Assembly (NCBI GenBank): GCA_942486035.1
Contig: CALNXK010000326.1
Coordinates: 162,001-226,000, forward strand
DNA length: 64,000 nucleotides
From: Porites lobata
Taxonomy: Eukaryota > Cnidaria > Anthozoa > Scleractinia > Poritidae
Direction of reading: 5' to 3'
Notes under the pieces: model-generated
Seen by the model: the letters and a program-made list of their open reading frames with translations, nothing else
What the model was told of the DNA's origin: nothing
Databases searched by the model: none
In this document: positions 46,830 to 57,210 of the stretch, piece by piece
Layout of the letters: each line of letters begins with the position of its first letter
Position numbering within the stretch: the first letter of the stretch is position 1
Program-made: the position numbers and the translations under genes

Positions 46830-47540
46830 GATGTTACACTGAATTAAATACGCGTAGTAGTTCGGTAGACACTTGTAGTTAGAGTTTGCTATGCCAGTAG
46901 TAGGTCACTTACTCACAAAGCAGGGTTTACTTTAATTCCTATGTTACATACACAATGTACATATGACGTGAAATGGACAAAAAATTCAATTGGCTGAGCC
47001 GTTAAAGCTGTCGCATAGTAAAGCCCATTAGGTATTTTTAATCAACGATTCCCACCCAAAAGGTAACTTACCTTTAAAATAGAATTTTTTCTTAATTCAT
47101 GGTTACTTACTTATTAACCTGGTCACACGCGTGAAATAGACAATGTTACTGAAATAGACATCATTGAGTGAAGGTACAAGTATATACATAATGGCTTTTG
47201 AAACGTGTTAGGATATACAATTAAACATGCGTATCAGTAAGCAATTGTAATAAGAGTTTCCTATCCAATAGGTTATTTTAAAAAAGTCGATTGCAAATCA
47301 ATTCAGATATGACTTAACGTAGAATAGACAATATTAATTAAAGAAAACGAGTAGATTGTTCACTTATATGATATACTATAAGTGTTTCGTATTCAACAGA
47401 TAACTCGACTTATATAATAGGATTTTACCCAAGTTCATGTTACTCATATAAAATGGGTCATACACTTGAAATAGACAATATCGAATAAAAGTAACGAGCA
47501 CGACTATAGTAGTTATCTCGCTTATTGCCAGTCTTAAGGG
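46830..47540. repeat. Degenerate ~200-bp repeats downstream of unit 3
   Basis: Paralogue of 40,600-41,540 with the same phrases (ATTAAATACGCGTAG, TAGAGTTTGCTATG, GTTTACTTTAATTCC(T/A)ATG). It shows that units 2 and 3 were duplicated together with their downstream DNA. Confidence 0.6.
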
Positions 47541-47559
47541 ATATTCAATAAATACACAA

Positions 47560-48980
47560 CTATGGCGGCTTTTGAAGCAGAGGCAGAGGCGATTTGTCTC
47601 TTGTTGAGACTGGACTCGGTTATGTTTCTTGTCTCGCGGCCGCAATGCATTTACGGCCAATAATTCAGACGAAAACAGTATGTACAGCTCCGCACAGCTG
47701 CTAAACACATCGTTTACGCTTTGTTAGTCGCTATGCATTTCTTGGAAATTGAAGGGTGTGAGTCTGCGGATTTATATCAAGACACTTGAAATTAAACCAG
47801 AGCATTCAGTTTGGAGGTGAACCAAGCGCTAGGAGCTTAGAAGTTTCTATCTATCCACAGTGCCGACTGCAGTTTTAATAGAGAAAGGTACATTTTCATC
47901 GTGTTTGTTAAAAAAAAGAATGCCGTGTGGCTTTAGATTTGACGAAAGTGATCAAGTTTTATGCACCTATCAATGTTATGCCGCGAGGAGGGGGCGGGGG
48001 GAGGCAGGGCATGGGGTGGGGATTTGATTGTCTTTGTTGGCCCTGGGGTAGGGCATTTGACTAATCTTGTTCTCCCAGGGGAGGGGATTTTTTAATCTTT
48101 CTTCGCCCGACGTGGAGATATTTGACTGCCGACTCGGACGAAAAAGACTGAGACCGAACATATGTTTCTCCCCACCACGCCTCACGCATGCGCCGTACCG
48201 TCTGGAAAGATCTGGAAATCATGGAGGCCAACGGGAACAAGCGAAAGCTGAGTGGATTTCACTGTTTTGTCCTCAAATTTCGTTTTTTTAGCGTGTTTTT
48301 GATCAATTGAACCTCTGAAGATTCTGTGATATCAAAGTAAACGGAAGTAAAGAGAAACAAAGTCAATTCTTGAAAGTACAGTTGATCAGTGTACGGCTTA
48401 TTCGCTACAATCACTGCATAAAGCTTGTAAAACTGACTTTCTTTGTACCCTTAATTTACTAAGAATGGTATATTTACAAAACTTACAAAACTTACAAAAT
48501 GTGGACTTTCTCCTGAAAGGTTTCTGTATTCTACGCAGTGTAACACGGATTATGGTTAAAACGTATAATTGCAGCTGTAACAGGAACATGCATGTATCTT
48601 TGGTGATGCAGCAACGTTTATAAATAAAGATTGCAGAGTTTTATTTGGAAATATTTTCATTGTGCCTTTCTTGGGTTCTGCCTCGGGATATTTGATAGCA
48701 ATGTGCAGCCCGGGAAGGGGAAATTTGGTTGCATTTGACTGGAATGATTTGCCCGTGGGCAGGGAATTTGACGACAAATTTTGGGAAAATGTCACATCTC
48801 CACCCCATTCCCTGCCCCCCCCCCCCCCCCCCCCCGGCCTTGCATTGATAGGTGCGTTATTTAAAAGAAGAATGCTGCCCTGTTTTCGCTCTACGAATCA
48901 TAAAGGTGAAATTGCTTCTCTTCAAGGCCTTCAAGAGTATGGAAAATCATGGAAAGAAAGCTTCACACGTGAGAATTCTT
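47560..48980. repeat. Duplicated block (copy 2), split by an insertion
   Basis: Matches 41,540-42,090, but the match is interrupted between 47,962 and 48,856 by an 893-bp mobile element. The two halves join cleanly against copy 1, which acts as the empty site. Confidence 0.65.
47963..48855. mobile_element. 893-bp TIR element with visible empty site
   Basis: Termini GCACCTATCAATG and its mirror CATTGATAGGTGC. G-rich subterminal sequence at the left (GGGGGCGGGG) and C-rich at the right (a run of about 20 C) are also mirrored. Flanks read GTTTTAT before and GTTATTT after, while the uninserted paralogue at 41,950 reads GTTTTATAT, consistent with a short TTAT-type duplication. Open frames inside carry no transposase motif. 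Confidence 0.75.
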
Positions 48981-49175
48981 TTGCAAATTAAATGTACCGA
49001 ACATTTAAACTTACGTTTGTTCCAGTGAATGGCGCTTGGTTTAGCTTGAAATGGAGAGCTCAAGAGTCGAAAAAAAAGGGAAACGCTGAAAATGGTAGGA
49101 GTATTTTACTGACAAAACCAACTAAACGATGTTTAGCAAGTTAACCCAATCGGTTAAGAATTCGCGCCATGTAAA

Positions 49176-49370
49176 GGTATCCGGATTCCGGAATCCACGA
49201 ATTTTTTGCCAGTGTATTCCGGAATCCGAGAAAATTTTTTTTGTGAAATCTGGAATCTTGGGCTTTGGAATCTGGAATATACAGCTAAAGGAATCCAGAA
49301 TCCCATTAACGATTGAAATGCAGAATCCAATTTCCACTGACAAATACCGGAATCCAGAATCCAAAACTGT
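49176..49370 (+). repeat. GGAATCC-rich repeat
   Basis: The heptamer GGAATC(C/T) recurs about ten times with irregular spacing (for example CCGGATTCCGGAATCC, CCGGAATCCAGAATCC). The open frame across it (49129-49572) reads as low-complexity and is not called a gene. Confidence 0.6.
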
Positions 49371-50049
49371 CTTGGAGTCCCTTACAAGGCGATGGGACTT
49401 TACTGACACTGTTTGTTTGGCCCGGGTCAAATGCCGTACTTCACATCAGTTTAACCTAATGCTTATGAAAAAAGTGTATTCTGACAGCGCTAGAGTAGTA
49501 GAAACTGGAATTATCATAAGTAAATACGGTGCTGAGCGTTTCGTTTCGGACTCGTTTGTGAAAATTAGCTAAAATTAGTGGTTGATGAAATACCTAAGAA
49601 AGCTTTTAACCTGACAGCAGCAGGGAGAAGGTATAGGCTTGGTTGCCATGCTACAAGAATAATCAATGGTTCCTAGAATGTATCCACTTACGTTGTAAGC
49701 TTTCATTTTAAACCGGAAGGTGAGTTTCTGGGAATCCTTTAGATTACATTTAATATAATACGCCAACAAAGGTGATATAACTGATATAAACTAAATATAT
49801 CTTTATATCTCCGTCACTGTACCTGTAATTAAGTACAAACTATGGCGAATCCGCCGGAATGCACTGAATAAGGAAAAATTACTTGCTAACTTGGGGGAAA
49901 GAAATCATTCTACTGAGCTGTGAAAACTGCACGAGAGTAGTATAGCTATAAAGACTGTAGAATCTCTACCCACAACACAGGGACGCAACAGAATACCTTA
50001 GGGTACTCAAGGGTCTTTAAAGGCCTGGGCCAAAATTACGTTCGATTTT
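49371..50049. other. Intergenic, nothing recognised
   Basis: No supported gene or bounded repeat. Confidence 0.35.
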
Positions 50050-50057
50050 CGGAACAA

Positions 50058-50092
<35 letters not shown>

Positions 50093-50105
50093 GTAATAAT
50101 AATAA
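50058..50105. repeat. (AAT)n microsatellite at the LINE 3' end
   Basis: About 15 AAT units with one interruption. It is probably the 3' tail generated by LINE retrotransposition. Confidence 0.85.
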
Positions 50106-50824
50106 TGACTTTATTTATATAGCGCTCATATCCAGAGGTCATGGCGCTTTGTAAAAAAGGGGAGAAAATGCATGAAAAAAATTTACATATCATAAGCATG
50201 GAATAAAAAATATTAAAAATCTATTTACAATCCATATATTACACGTCTTAAAATCATTTTACAAAAACAATGACCCACTCTCTAAAAATTGAATAAAAAG
50301 GTATGTTTTTAGTCCTTTCTCAAAACCAGTGAAAGATGGTAGCGAATTCCACAGTTTAGGGGCACACACTGAAAAAGCCTTGTCCCCGTAAGTTTTCGTG
50401 AATGATCGAGGTTGTTCTGACAGCTGGTGAGATGCGGACCGCAAGTTCTAGGGAATGCGATTGATAACTAAGTCTGTTCGCCAGATAGCTAGGTGAAAGG
50501 TTATTAAGTGATTTGAAAACTAGTAAAAGAATTTTAAAAACAATACGATAACTAACAGGGAGCCAGTGAAGGTCAAATAAAACAGGCGTAATGTGATCAA
50601 ATTTACGAGTCTGAGTAACGCACGTACGATTCTGGCGGCAGTGTTCTGAACATATTGAAGCTTCTTGAACTGCATTTTCCTACAACCGTAGAGCAAGGAA
50701 TTGCAATAGTCTAGTTTCATAGAAGCATGCACAGCAATTTTGCAAGACTACTTTGTGAGATATTTTCTTATCTTTGATAAGTTCCTAACCTAGCAAAACG
50801 ATGATCTGCAAATGTCTGGGACGT

Positions 50825-51008
50825 AAGGGGCGGATCTAGGGGGAGGGTGCAGGGGGTGCGCACCCCAACCCCCCCCCCCCTGAGATGACCTGCGGTTTTC
50901 TAATACAACTGGTATTCTTCAAAAAAAAAAACTATGTGGTTTATTGGTGTTGGAGTAGAGCAAGAGACGAGTACACCCCCTCCTAATAAAATCCTGGATC
51001 CGCCCCTG
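50825..51008. mobile_element. MITE inserted in the LINE, GACGT duplication
   Basis: Ends AAGGGGCGGATCTAGG and CCTGGATCCGCCCCTG are mirrored, flanked by GACGT at 50820-50824 and 51009-51013. C-rich and A-rich homopolymers lie inside. It splits the LINE reading between the palm and the C-terminal domain. Confidence 0.75.
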
Positions 51009-51289
51009 GACGTGCACGTCGAATATCATGTTGTCATCAAGTACTACTCCCAGACTCCTGGCATTGGCGGTGGTTGTCAGCCTCTCTGATTACCCACACT
51101 GAAGTAGCTGAAAAGTGGACGAGTATGGTACTTAGAGTAAATAAGCATAATTTCTGTCTTGTCGTGATTGAGTTTGAGCTCCTTTACGTCCATCCAATAA
51201 CATATATCAGCGACACAGCTCTCTACGCGCAGCCTTGCAACATCGACATCACAATCTTTAAACGATATGTAGAGCTGAGTATCATCAGC

Positions 51290-52327
51290 TTAGAAATGAT
51301 AGTCGAGTCCATGACTTCCTATTATCTCAGTAAGCGGTGTGGTGTACAATAGATACAAAATGGGACCTAGGACAGAGCCCTGCGGAACGCCCACAGTCAG
51401 ATCCCTAACCGACGATTTTTTATCATTAATTTCGACAAACTGAGATCGGCCAGACAGATAGGAATGAAACCACTGCAGAACAGTTCCCGTGATGCCAAAC
51501 GAGTTCTTCAGACGCGAAAGTAGCAAAGAATGATTAACCGTGTCAAATGCCGCTGACAAGTCTGGTAACAATAGGAACACATTGCCCCTCCTGTCCAGTG
51601 AAAGTAAGATGTCGTTTGTGATCGTTAGCAGTGCGGTCTCTGTACTGTGGTGAGCTTTGTGGGCAGATTGTAAACGTTCGTGCAAGCCATTAACCGTAAG
51701 ATAATTATTCAACTGCGCAAATACAGACTTCTCTAGCAGTTTTGAAAGAAACTTCACATTGGACACCGGGCGGAAGTTGTAAAATTGCTCACAGTCAGCA
51801 TTCGGTTTCTTCAGTAGCGGCTGCAGCGAGGCAATCTTAAGATCCTCTGGTATCGATCCAGTCGATAGCGATAGATTGATTATTGTTTTGAATACCGGGA
51901 CAAGAGCCGAATAGCAACTTCGCTTTATGGTTGCTGGTAGGGGATCAAGTTTAAAAGCCTTGATTGTGGAATTTCTGATCAGCTTCAAGACGTCCTCATC
52001 AGTGACCAAATCAAACTCACTTAACCGTGACAGGCAGGTGGGCTTGGCCAGACCAGGGGAGTGAACAAGTCCACTTTTCCTAAGTACAAGCTCTTCAGGA
52101 ATCCTTTCTATCTTGGCAGTGAAAAAATCTGCAAAAGCATTTGCAAGTTGTTGATCATTATCGGCGGAAGGATAATGCTTCTCAGTTTGCCTTTGCAGCA
52201 GCTTATCTACAGATCGAAAGAGGAGCCTGGTGTCATGGGCGTTGTCCTGGATAACCGGCGAATAATAGAATTCCTTGGCTTTGTATAGCATTGTATTCAC
52301 AACACTACATTGCTCTATGTTGCTCAA
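51290..52327 (-). pseudogene. LINE reverse transcriptase, stop in the catalytic YADD motif
   Basis: A 345-codon open piece. RT motifs in order: NFRPVSNVKFLSKLLEKSV, HSTETALLTI, motif A LPDLSAAFDTVNH (first catalytic Asp), motif B GVPQGSVLGPILYLLYT. The next motif should be YADD, but the Tyr codon is TAA, giving stop-ADDTQLYISF. The frame then continues with the expected DVKELKLNHDKTE. It cannot make active RT. Confidence 0.87.
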
Positions 52328-52499
52328 TCAGTCCGACTCAAGACGGCTAGAACGCCACGTGCCCGGCTCTAACCTGCATCGAGTATATTTTCCACTTGCC
52401 ATGTTTCAGCTTGTAAGCTGCAACCATTCTCTTGCCATTAGTTGGCAGAAAACATATACTCAAAAACTGCCAGAACTGTGTTCAGTCACCTTAACTATA

Positions 52500-52648
52500 A
52501 CCTGCGTAGCAGGTGCTTGGAAGTAATGGGCTTAAGAAAGAACGGGACGCGCGTGGGAAACACGCCGCTTCCTCTCCCCTCAAGTGTCTCTTTCGCGCGC
52601 CTCTTTCTCTCCTGCGCCGTTACTTCCAAACGCCTGCTACGCAGGCTA
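52500..52648. mobile_element. ~150-bp hairpin MITE
   Basis: ACCTGCGTAGCAGGTGCTTGGAAGTAA at the left (52,500 on) is mirrored by TTACTTCCAAACGCCTGCTACGCAGGCT at the right. The stretches given are the arm ends only. Non-coding. Confidence 0.7.
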
Positions 52649-53775
52649 CCTTATTTATAACTATATATAATTAACCTTTGGCCGCAATTAATCGGCCATT
52701 GGCAGCCTTGTATTCATCATCAATAGGAAACAAGCGCAATCCCAACTGTAAACGCTTACTGTCTAAAACAGTAGTGGTAGCGGTAGTGAATTGTTTCGGT
52801 AAAAGTACGTTCCTTAAATGAAAATATATATTATATACAGCTTTTAATTTCCTTGCGCTGACACGGAAAGTTGTCCGGTATATTGTGAAGACTGTGAAAA
52901 CCCCCGCTATCCAATATGTAACTCACTCTCCACTCTAGGGATCGGGGCCGCGCAGTTTCGCTTCGTTACAGAAATCGCGCCGAAAATAAATCGCTGTTCT
53001 CAGGTGTGAACAGAAGCCCTATCCCGTATGGTTTTCGCGCCGGCGCAAAAGCTATCCGGTACAGTAATATGGACATTAAAGCCAAACTTACGCCGTCTGC
53101 CGGACAAGTATAATCCGATGCAGTAACTGCCCTGAACAAATGCGTCTGACTTTGTGTCCTTTGGCCACTCGATACCAAAATATAGCCATTTCAAAACCAA
53201 ATTCACGGCACTTAAGAGACTGTTCCATGCTGATGCGCATGTTAACCATGTGAAGTTGTTTCCTGCCGCATCTCGCTGGATGATTTCTTGTTTGGCTGCG
53301 CTTGGATTTTTCCATGACTTGTTAATCATGATCAGTTTGTGGTTGGTTTGTATCAACTATGTCCATTTGTTGCTCCTCGTCTGTTTCCGACTTTAGAGAA
53401 GAGAGACAAACCGTCGTTGACTTATATTAGCCTAAAAAACAGCCAACGTTTTAGACTCGTTTAGCGTTTTCCCTCGAAATATGATGTCTGTCTCAGAACG
53501 AACGCTTATATTCTATCAAAATGCAAGGTCGCTTGCAACTCATTAAAAGCCGTCGTTTACGTTGTGAAACTCTAGCACCTTTAATTTGCTTCTGTTTTTA
53601 TATTGCATTTCTTTACTTTGCTACGAACTTACTTCATTTGCTTCCAAAGTCTTGAACAACAGTAAAGCGTCGATGGAACGGTTCTTCAGCGACGTTGATT
53701 CCTGCATTTGAAGGCAATAACAAGCTCACAAATATTTTAAATTTATTTCGTAAACCGCTCAAATGCGGCTGATCA
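52649..53775. other. Intergenic, probably repeat-derived
   Basis: Overlapping frames at 52,966-53,356 on both strands have no recognisable domain. GC-rich phrases such as TTTCGCGCCGGCGCAAAAGC suggest repeat origin. No gene is called. Confidence 0.35.
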
Positions 53776-55270
53776 CTATAAACCGTGTGAAAGTGTGTGC
53801 TTATACTTAAATTGAGCCTTAAAATCCCACGGCTACAACTAGATTAATTACAACAAAGCTATTTAAAAAGCTTTGAAAAGTGTTTTAAACTTTGTGGAAA
53901 CAAATAACGGAACTCGACGTCGTGAGTAACTTTGATTATGCGCGCCAGAATCGTTTTCGATCCTTAAAAACAAGTAACCAAGGAAACAAAATCATCCAAA
54001 CAAATTTTCAGTTTCAACTGGTTGAGGCCAAGAAGAGAAAATTTGACGACAACCAGATGAATTCAATCCTATACAAATCTCTAACCTACTTTTGAATGAA
54101 AAGTTGACGCAGTAGTTTAATAACTTAAAGGCAAAAGCAAAGTTAGTCTGGGAAAATAAGGATTTTGTGCGTGCCCTGTAGTTTTGCTACAAGCTTACGC
54201 CATCGAGGAAAATAACGCGAAGAGAGTAGATGTGAAAATAACACAAGTTTCACCTTCCTCGCTGAAATTTCCTGAAGCAGTCGAAGTTCCTAACATTGTT
54301 AGAAGGAAAATTATGCAGATTAAAAACGTTTTCATTTTGTCAAGAATAACTTTTCTCTTTCCAAAGCGCAACACGACTAAACTCGTTTAGCGACGTGGAA
54401 CGATAAAAAACCCGATGTCATAAAGACCAAATAGAACGTTTTCCAACCTCCTATATATTGCATTACATTGACATCAATTGCAACTGTTCATTTTGTTAAT
54501 AACAATGACAAGTGAAACGTTACTCTAAAGGCTACATTGACGAGTTATCCGGATTCGTCAAGAATATGGAAACTTACCGGAGTCGTTATATCGTTTACAT
54601 GCAGATCGCCGACGCGGGGCACTGCCTGACCTTATTTGGCCCTATAAGTGGGTTTGTACCGCTGAACAGGGTATGGTTTTCTTTCACAATCTTGAGTGTT
54701 AAACAAGGTATACTTAAATTATCGTTCTTGAAAATTAAACTAAATTATGATAATATTTTGTTCTAATTATCTAACTGAGGGAGCCCATTCCTTATAAGCC
54801 CGGTGGCTTCTCTTGGGCGTCCTCGCCATGAGAGTTTAAATAATTAGATTTTTTTTTGCTTTGTATAACTTATGGCAAACAAAACAATAAACAATAAACA
54901 ATGAAAGGAGTGTCTTTTTGGACCGGAAGCCTTGCCAGAGAATTAATGCGACGGTTCGCGATGAGTTCAGTCTATGTACTACCAACAATTTTTATTCCAA
55001 GACAACTAATTTCATAATGTTATTTTGAAAAATATTTCTATTCTGTATGCAAGAAAAAGAACGAATTAGGGTCATAAAGTAGGGTCTCTTTTGTTAAACA
55101 GGGTTGCAAAATGAACGATTTTTGTCTTTAACCGGGGTCAAGGATTGAAGGCGCGCCTCGGCGGCACACATCTACCAAAACGTCCCTTGAATACCTCACG
55201 GAACAGAGTGTCTCAATGGGCGGTAGATTTGACGATTGACGGTTAATTTTTACTAATTTTTATGAGTGAC
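53776..55270. repeat. Duplicated block left of unit 4
   Basis: Alignable over most of its length with 61,667-62,775. Shared stretches include TTGAGCCTTAAAATCCCAC, TTTGTGGAAACAAATAACGG, CTGACCTTATTTGGCCCTAT and CAGGGTTGCAAAATGAACG. This copy has about 440 extra bases (54,660-55,105) relative to the other. Confidence 0.75.
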
Positions 55271-55439
55271 GAATTACGTGGGATAAAACAAGAATTATAC
55301 GCTAAAAGCTTTCAGGTAAATGACATACGTGAAAACCTATCTCCCTACGTTGAAAACGCACGTCGTAAACCTCAAACGTGACGCGAAAGACTTGTCACGT
55401 GACCTCCAGCGGTTAGAGGTTCGCGGTAAACTCGGATCT

Positions 55440-56178
55440 AAAACTCTCTAATGTCTGTTTTTAGACACCCCTTATGTGCCTTGCAATAAAGAATGCAACA
55501 GAAAAAGTTTTCTCTTAGGCACTATTCCAGTCCATATAACTTTTATCGGTATAGAAGTGACGAAGTTTTTACTTTGACTCTTTTTTATACATGTAGCGGA
55601 AAATTTAGTTTTTCTTTTTTACACTGTCACATCTCCAGTTTAATCAGAACGTTGTTACAATTTGCGTTCAAAACTTGTTACATTTTTTGTTAAAACTGTT
55701 TTGCATTTTGCATTAAAGGGTTTTACATTACGAGTTCGTTACATTTTTCTTCAGATATTTTCAAATTTCGCGTTAATTGGCGCCATAATCTTCGTCTTTT
55801 CGCATTTTCCCGACTAACGACTTGTCTAACATTAAAAAAATAACAAAAAAAGCGGGGGAGGAACAAAAATCAGCTCCCATAGGGTTGGACCTCAGCTTTG
55901 CAAGCTGAAGACGTTTTACAAACAAGCAATGTTAAGTAACAATGGGGCGAAAGGAACCATTCTAAATTTCATTTTATTCATCATTTTTTCGTTTATGCAC
56001 AGTTGTCACTCAGTTTCAAGGGACGAAATGCAGTGCATTTTCTTTATAGACAAAGTTTTTAATTGTTTTTTGTTTTAGGTAAACTGAAATCATATGCTCC
56101 TGGTAAAACGTAGTCTGTTTGCCTATGGTACTCAAGTGATTTTGTTTGCTTTGTATCCTTTTTGAATTATCTTTTCAG
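55440..56178. repeat. Upstream flank of unit 4, paralogous to unit 1 intron
   Basis: Matches 27,540-28,074 (ATGTCTGTTTTTAGACACC, CTTTTATCGGTATAGAAGTG, TCACTCAGTTTCAAG, TGCTCCTGGTAAAACGTAGT). It is the intron preceding the main exon, so unit 4 arose from a unit 1-like gene. No exon A was found upstream. Confidence 0.65.
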
Positions 56179-57210
56179 ACAAGATGCAAGACCTACGCGA
56201 AGCAAACTCGACAAGGCGGACCTCTGAAAATTTCCAAAGGCAGTTAAGAGATGAGCAGCAACGCGAAGAGACTTTACAAAGACAGTTCAGGAAGCTTCAG
56301 GAACGGGAACAGAGCGCTCAAAGGCATCTTACGGAGTCGCGGTAGCGTGAACAAAATTTGCAGCGGCAACTCAGAGAGCTTCAGGAACGGGAACAAAGCT
56401 CTCAAAGGTAGCTTACGGAGTCACGGCAACGTGAACAAAATTTGCAGCGGCAACTCATAGAGGTTCAAGAACAGGAACAAAATTCTCAAAGGCAGCTAAC
56501 GGAGTTTCAGCAACTTGAAGAAAATTCACAGAGGCAATTGAGGGAGACAAGACAGCAGTTGAGAAATTGCCGAGGACAAGTTTCTGAACTACAGTTAAGT
56601 CTTTTAACAGCTCAGCAAACAGTAAGTGAATTGCGCAGCCAAGAAGCACTTGACTGGGTTATTCCCCGGGACGAAATTCAAATCACAGATAAATACCTTT
56701 GGAGGGGAGGATGGGGAAGTGTCAATGAGGGAACGTATTGTGGCTGTACTGTAGCAGTGAAACAGATCCATGAGTTGATTCTTTCAGTCTCCTCATAACA
56801 TAAATCTGTTTGAAAGAGAAATGAATATCGTTTCTAAATGCCGCCATCCTCATTTACTACAGTTTAACGGCGCCACCAATGATGAGGGAAACCCTCTGTT
56901 TGTGACCGAGCTGATGGAGAAAAGTCTGCGCACTTTGTTGGACCAGCGGCAACTCTCCGAGACAGAAATAGCCGTCATTTCTCAGGATGTAGCACGTGCC
57001 CTGAACTACCTTCATCAAAAGAAACCAGAGCCTATCATTCATCGTGACGTCAGCAGTGCTAATGTGTTGGTATGGCGACAAGGTGACCAATGGAGAGGCA
57101 AAGTGTCAGATTATGGCACTGCTAATTTTATACAGCAGACCATGACAGTGGCTCCTGGAGCTATGATTTACAGCGCACCTGAAGCACTTACATCAAACCA
57201 AACCGTCAAG
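56179..57210 (+). pseudogene. Kinase unit 4, main exon, disrupted
   Basis: Acceptor CTTTTCAG|AC, donor GTCAAG|GTAAGT, Met at 56184. The helical region (MQDLREANSTRRTSENFQRQ...) has in-frame TAG at 56343-56345 and 56409-56411, where unit 1 has CAG. The kinase starts DWVIPRDEIQ. The first glycine of the ATP loop is Trp (LWRGGWGSV, TGG at 56700-56702). A 4-nt gain near 56,785 (TTTCAGTCTCC versus TTTCTCC) shifts the frame within the N-lobe. The remainder, from MNIVSKCRHPHLL, is intact: HRDVSSANVLV, SDYG, YSAPEAL. Otherwise it is closest to unit 1. Confidence 0.85.

Larger units (their letters stand above)
50050..52376 (-). mobile_element. L2/CR1-type LINE, 5'-truncated, minus strand
   Basis: The 3' end reads (minus strand) GCGCTATATAAATAAAGTC followed by an ATT microsatellite (50,058-50,105), the classic L2-type tail. 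Upstream come C-terminal domain remnants (DYCNSLLYGCRKMQFKKLQY at 50,520-50,732; YGDKAFSVCAPKLWNSLP at 50,259-50,444) and the RT at 51,290-52,327. The reading stops making sense before about 52,376, so the endonuclease half is missing, as in typical 5'-truncated copies. A small MITE (50825-51008) has inserted into the copy. Confidence 0.85.

Noticed and set aside
49129..49572. 147-codon ORF over the GGAATCC repeat
   Set aside because: The reading consists largely of the low-complexity repeat and has no family resemblance.
52966..53356. 118-codon minus-strand ORF as a gene
   Set aside because: No domain, overlapping frames on both strands, and GC-rich repeat-like context.
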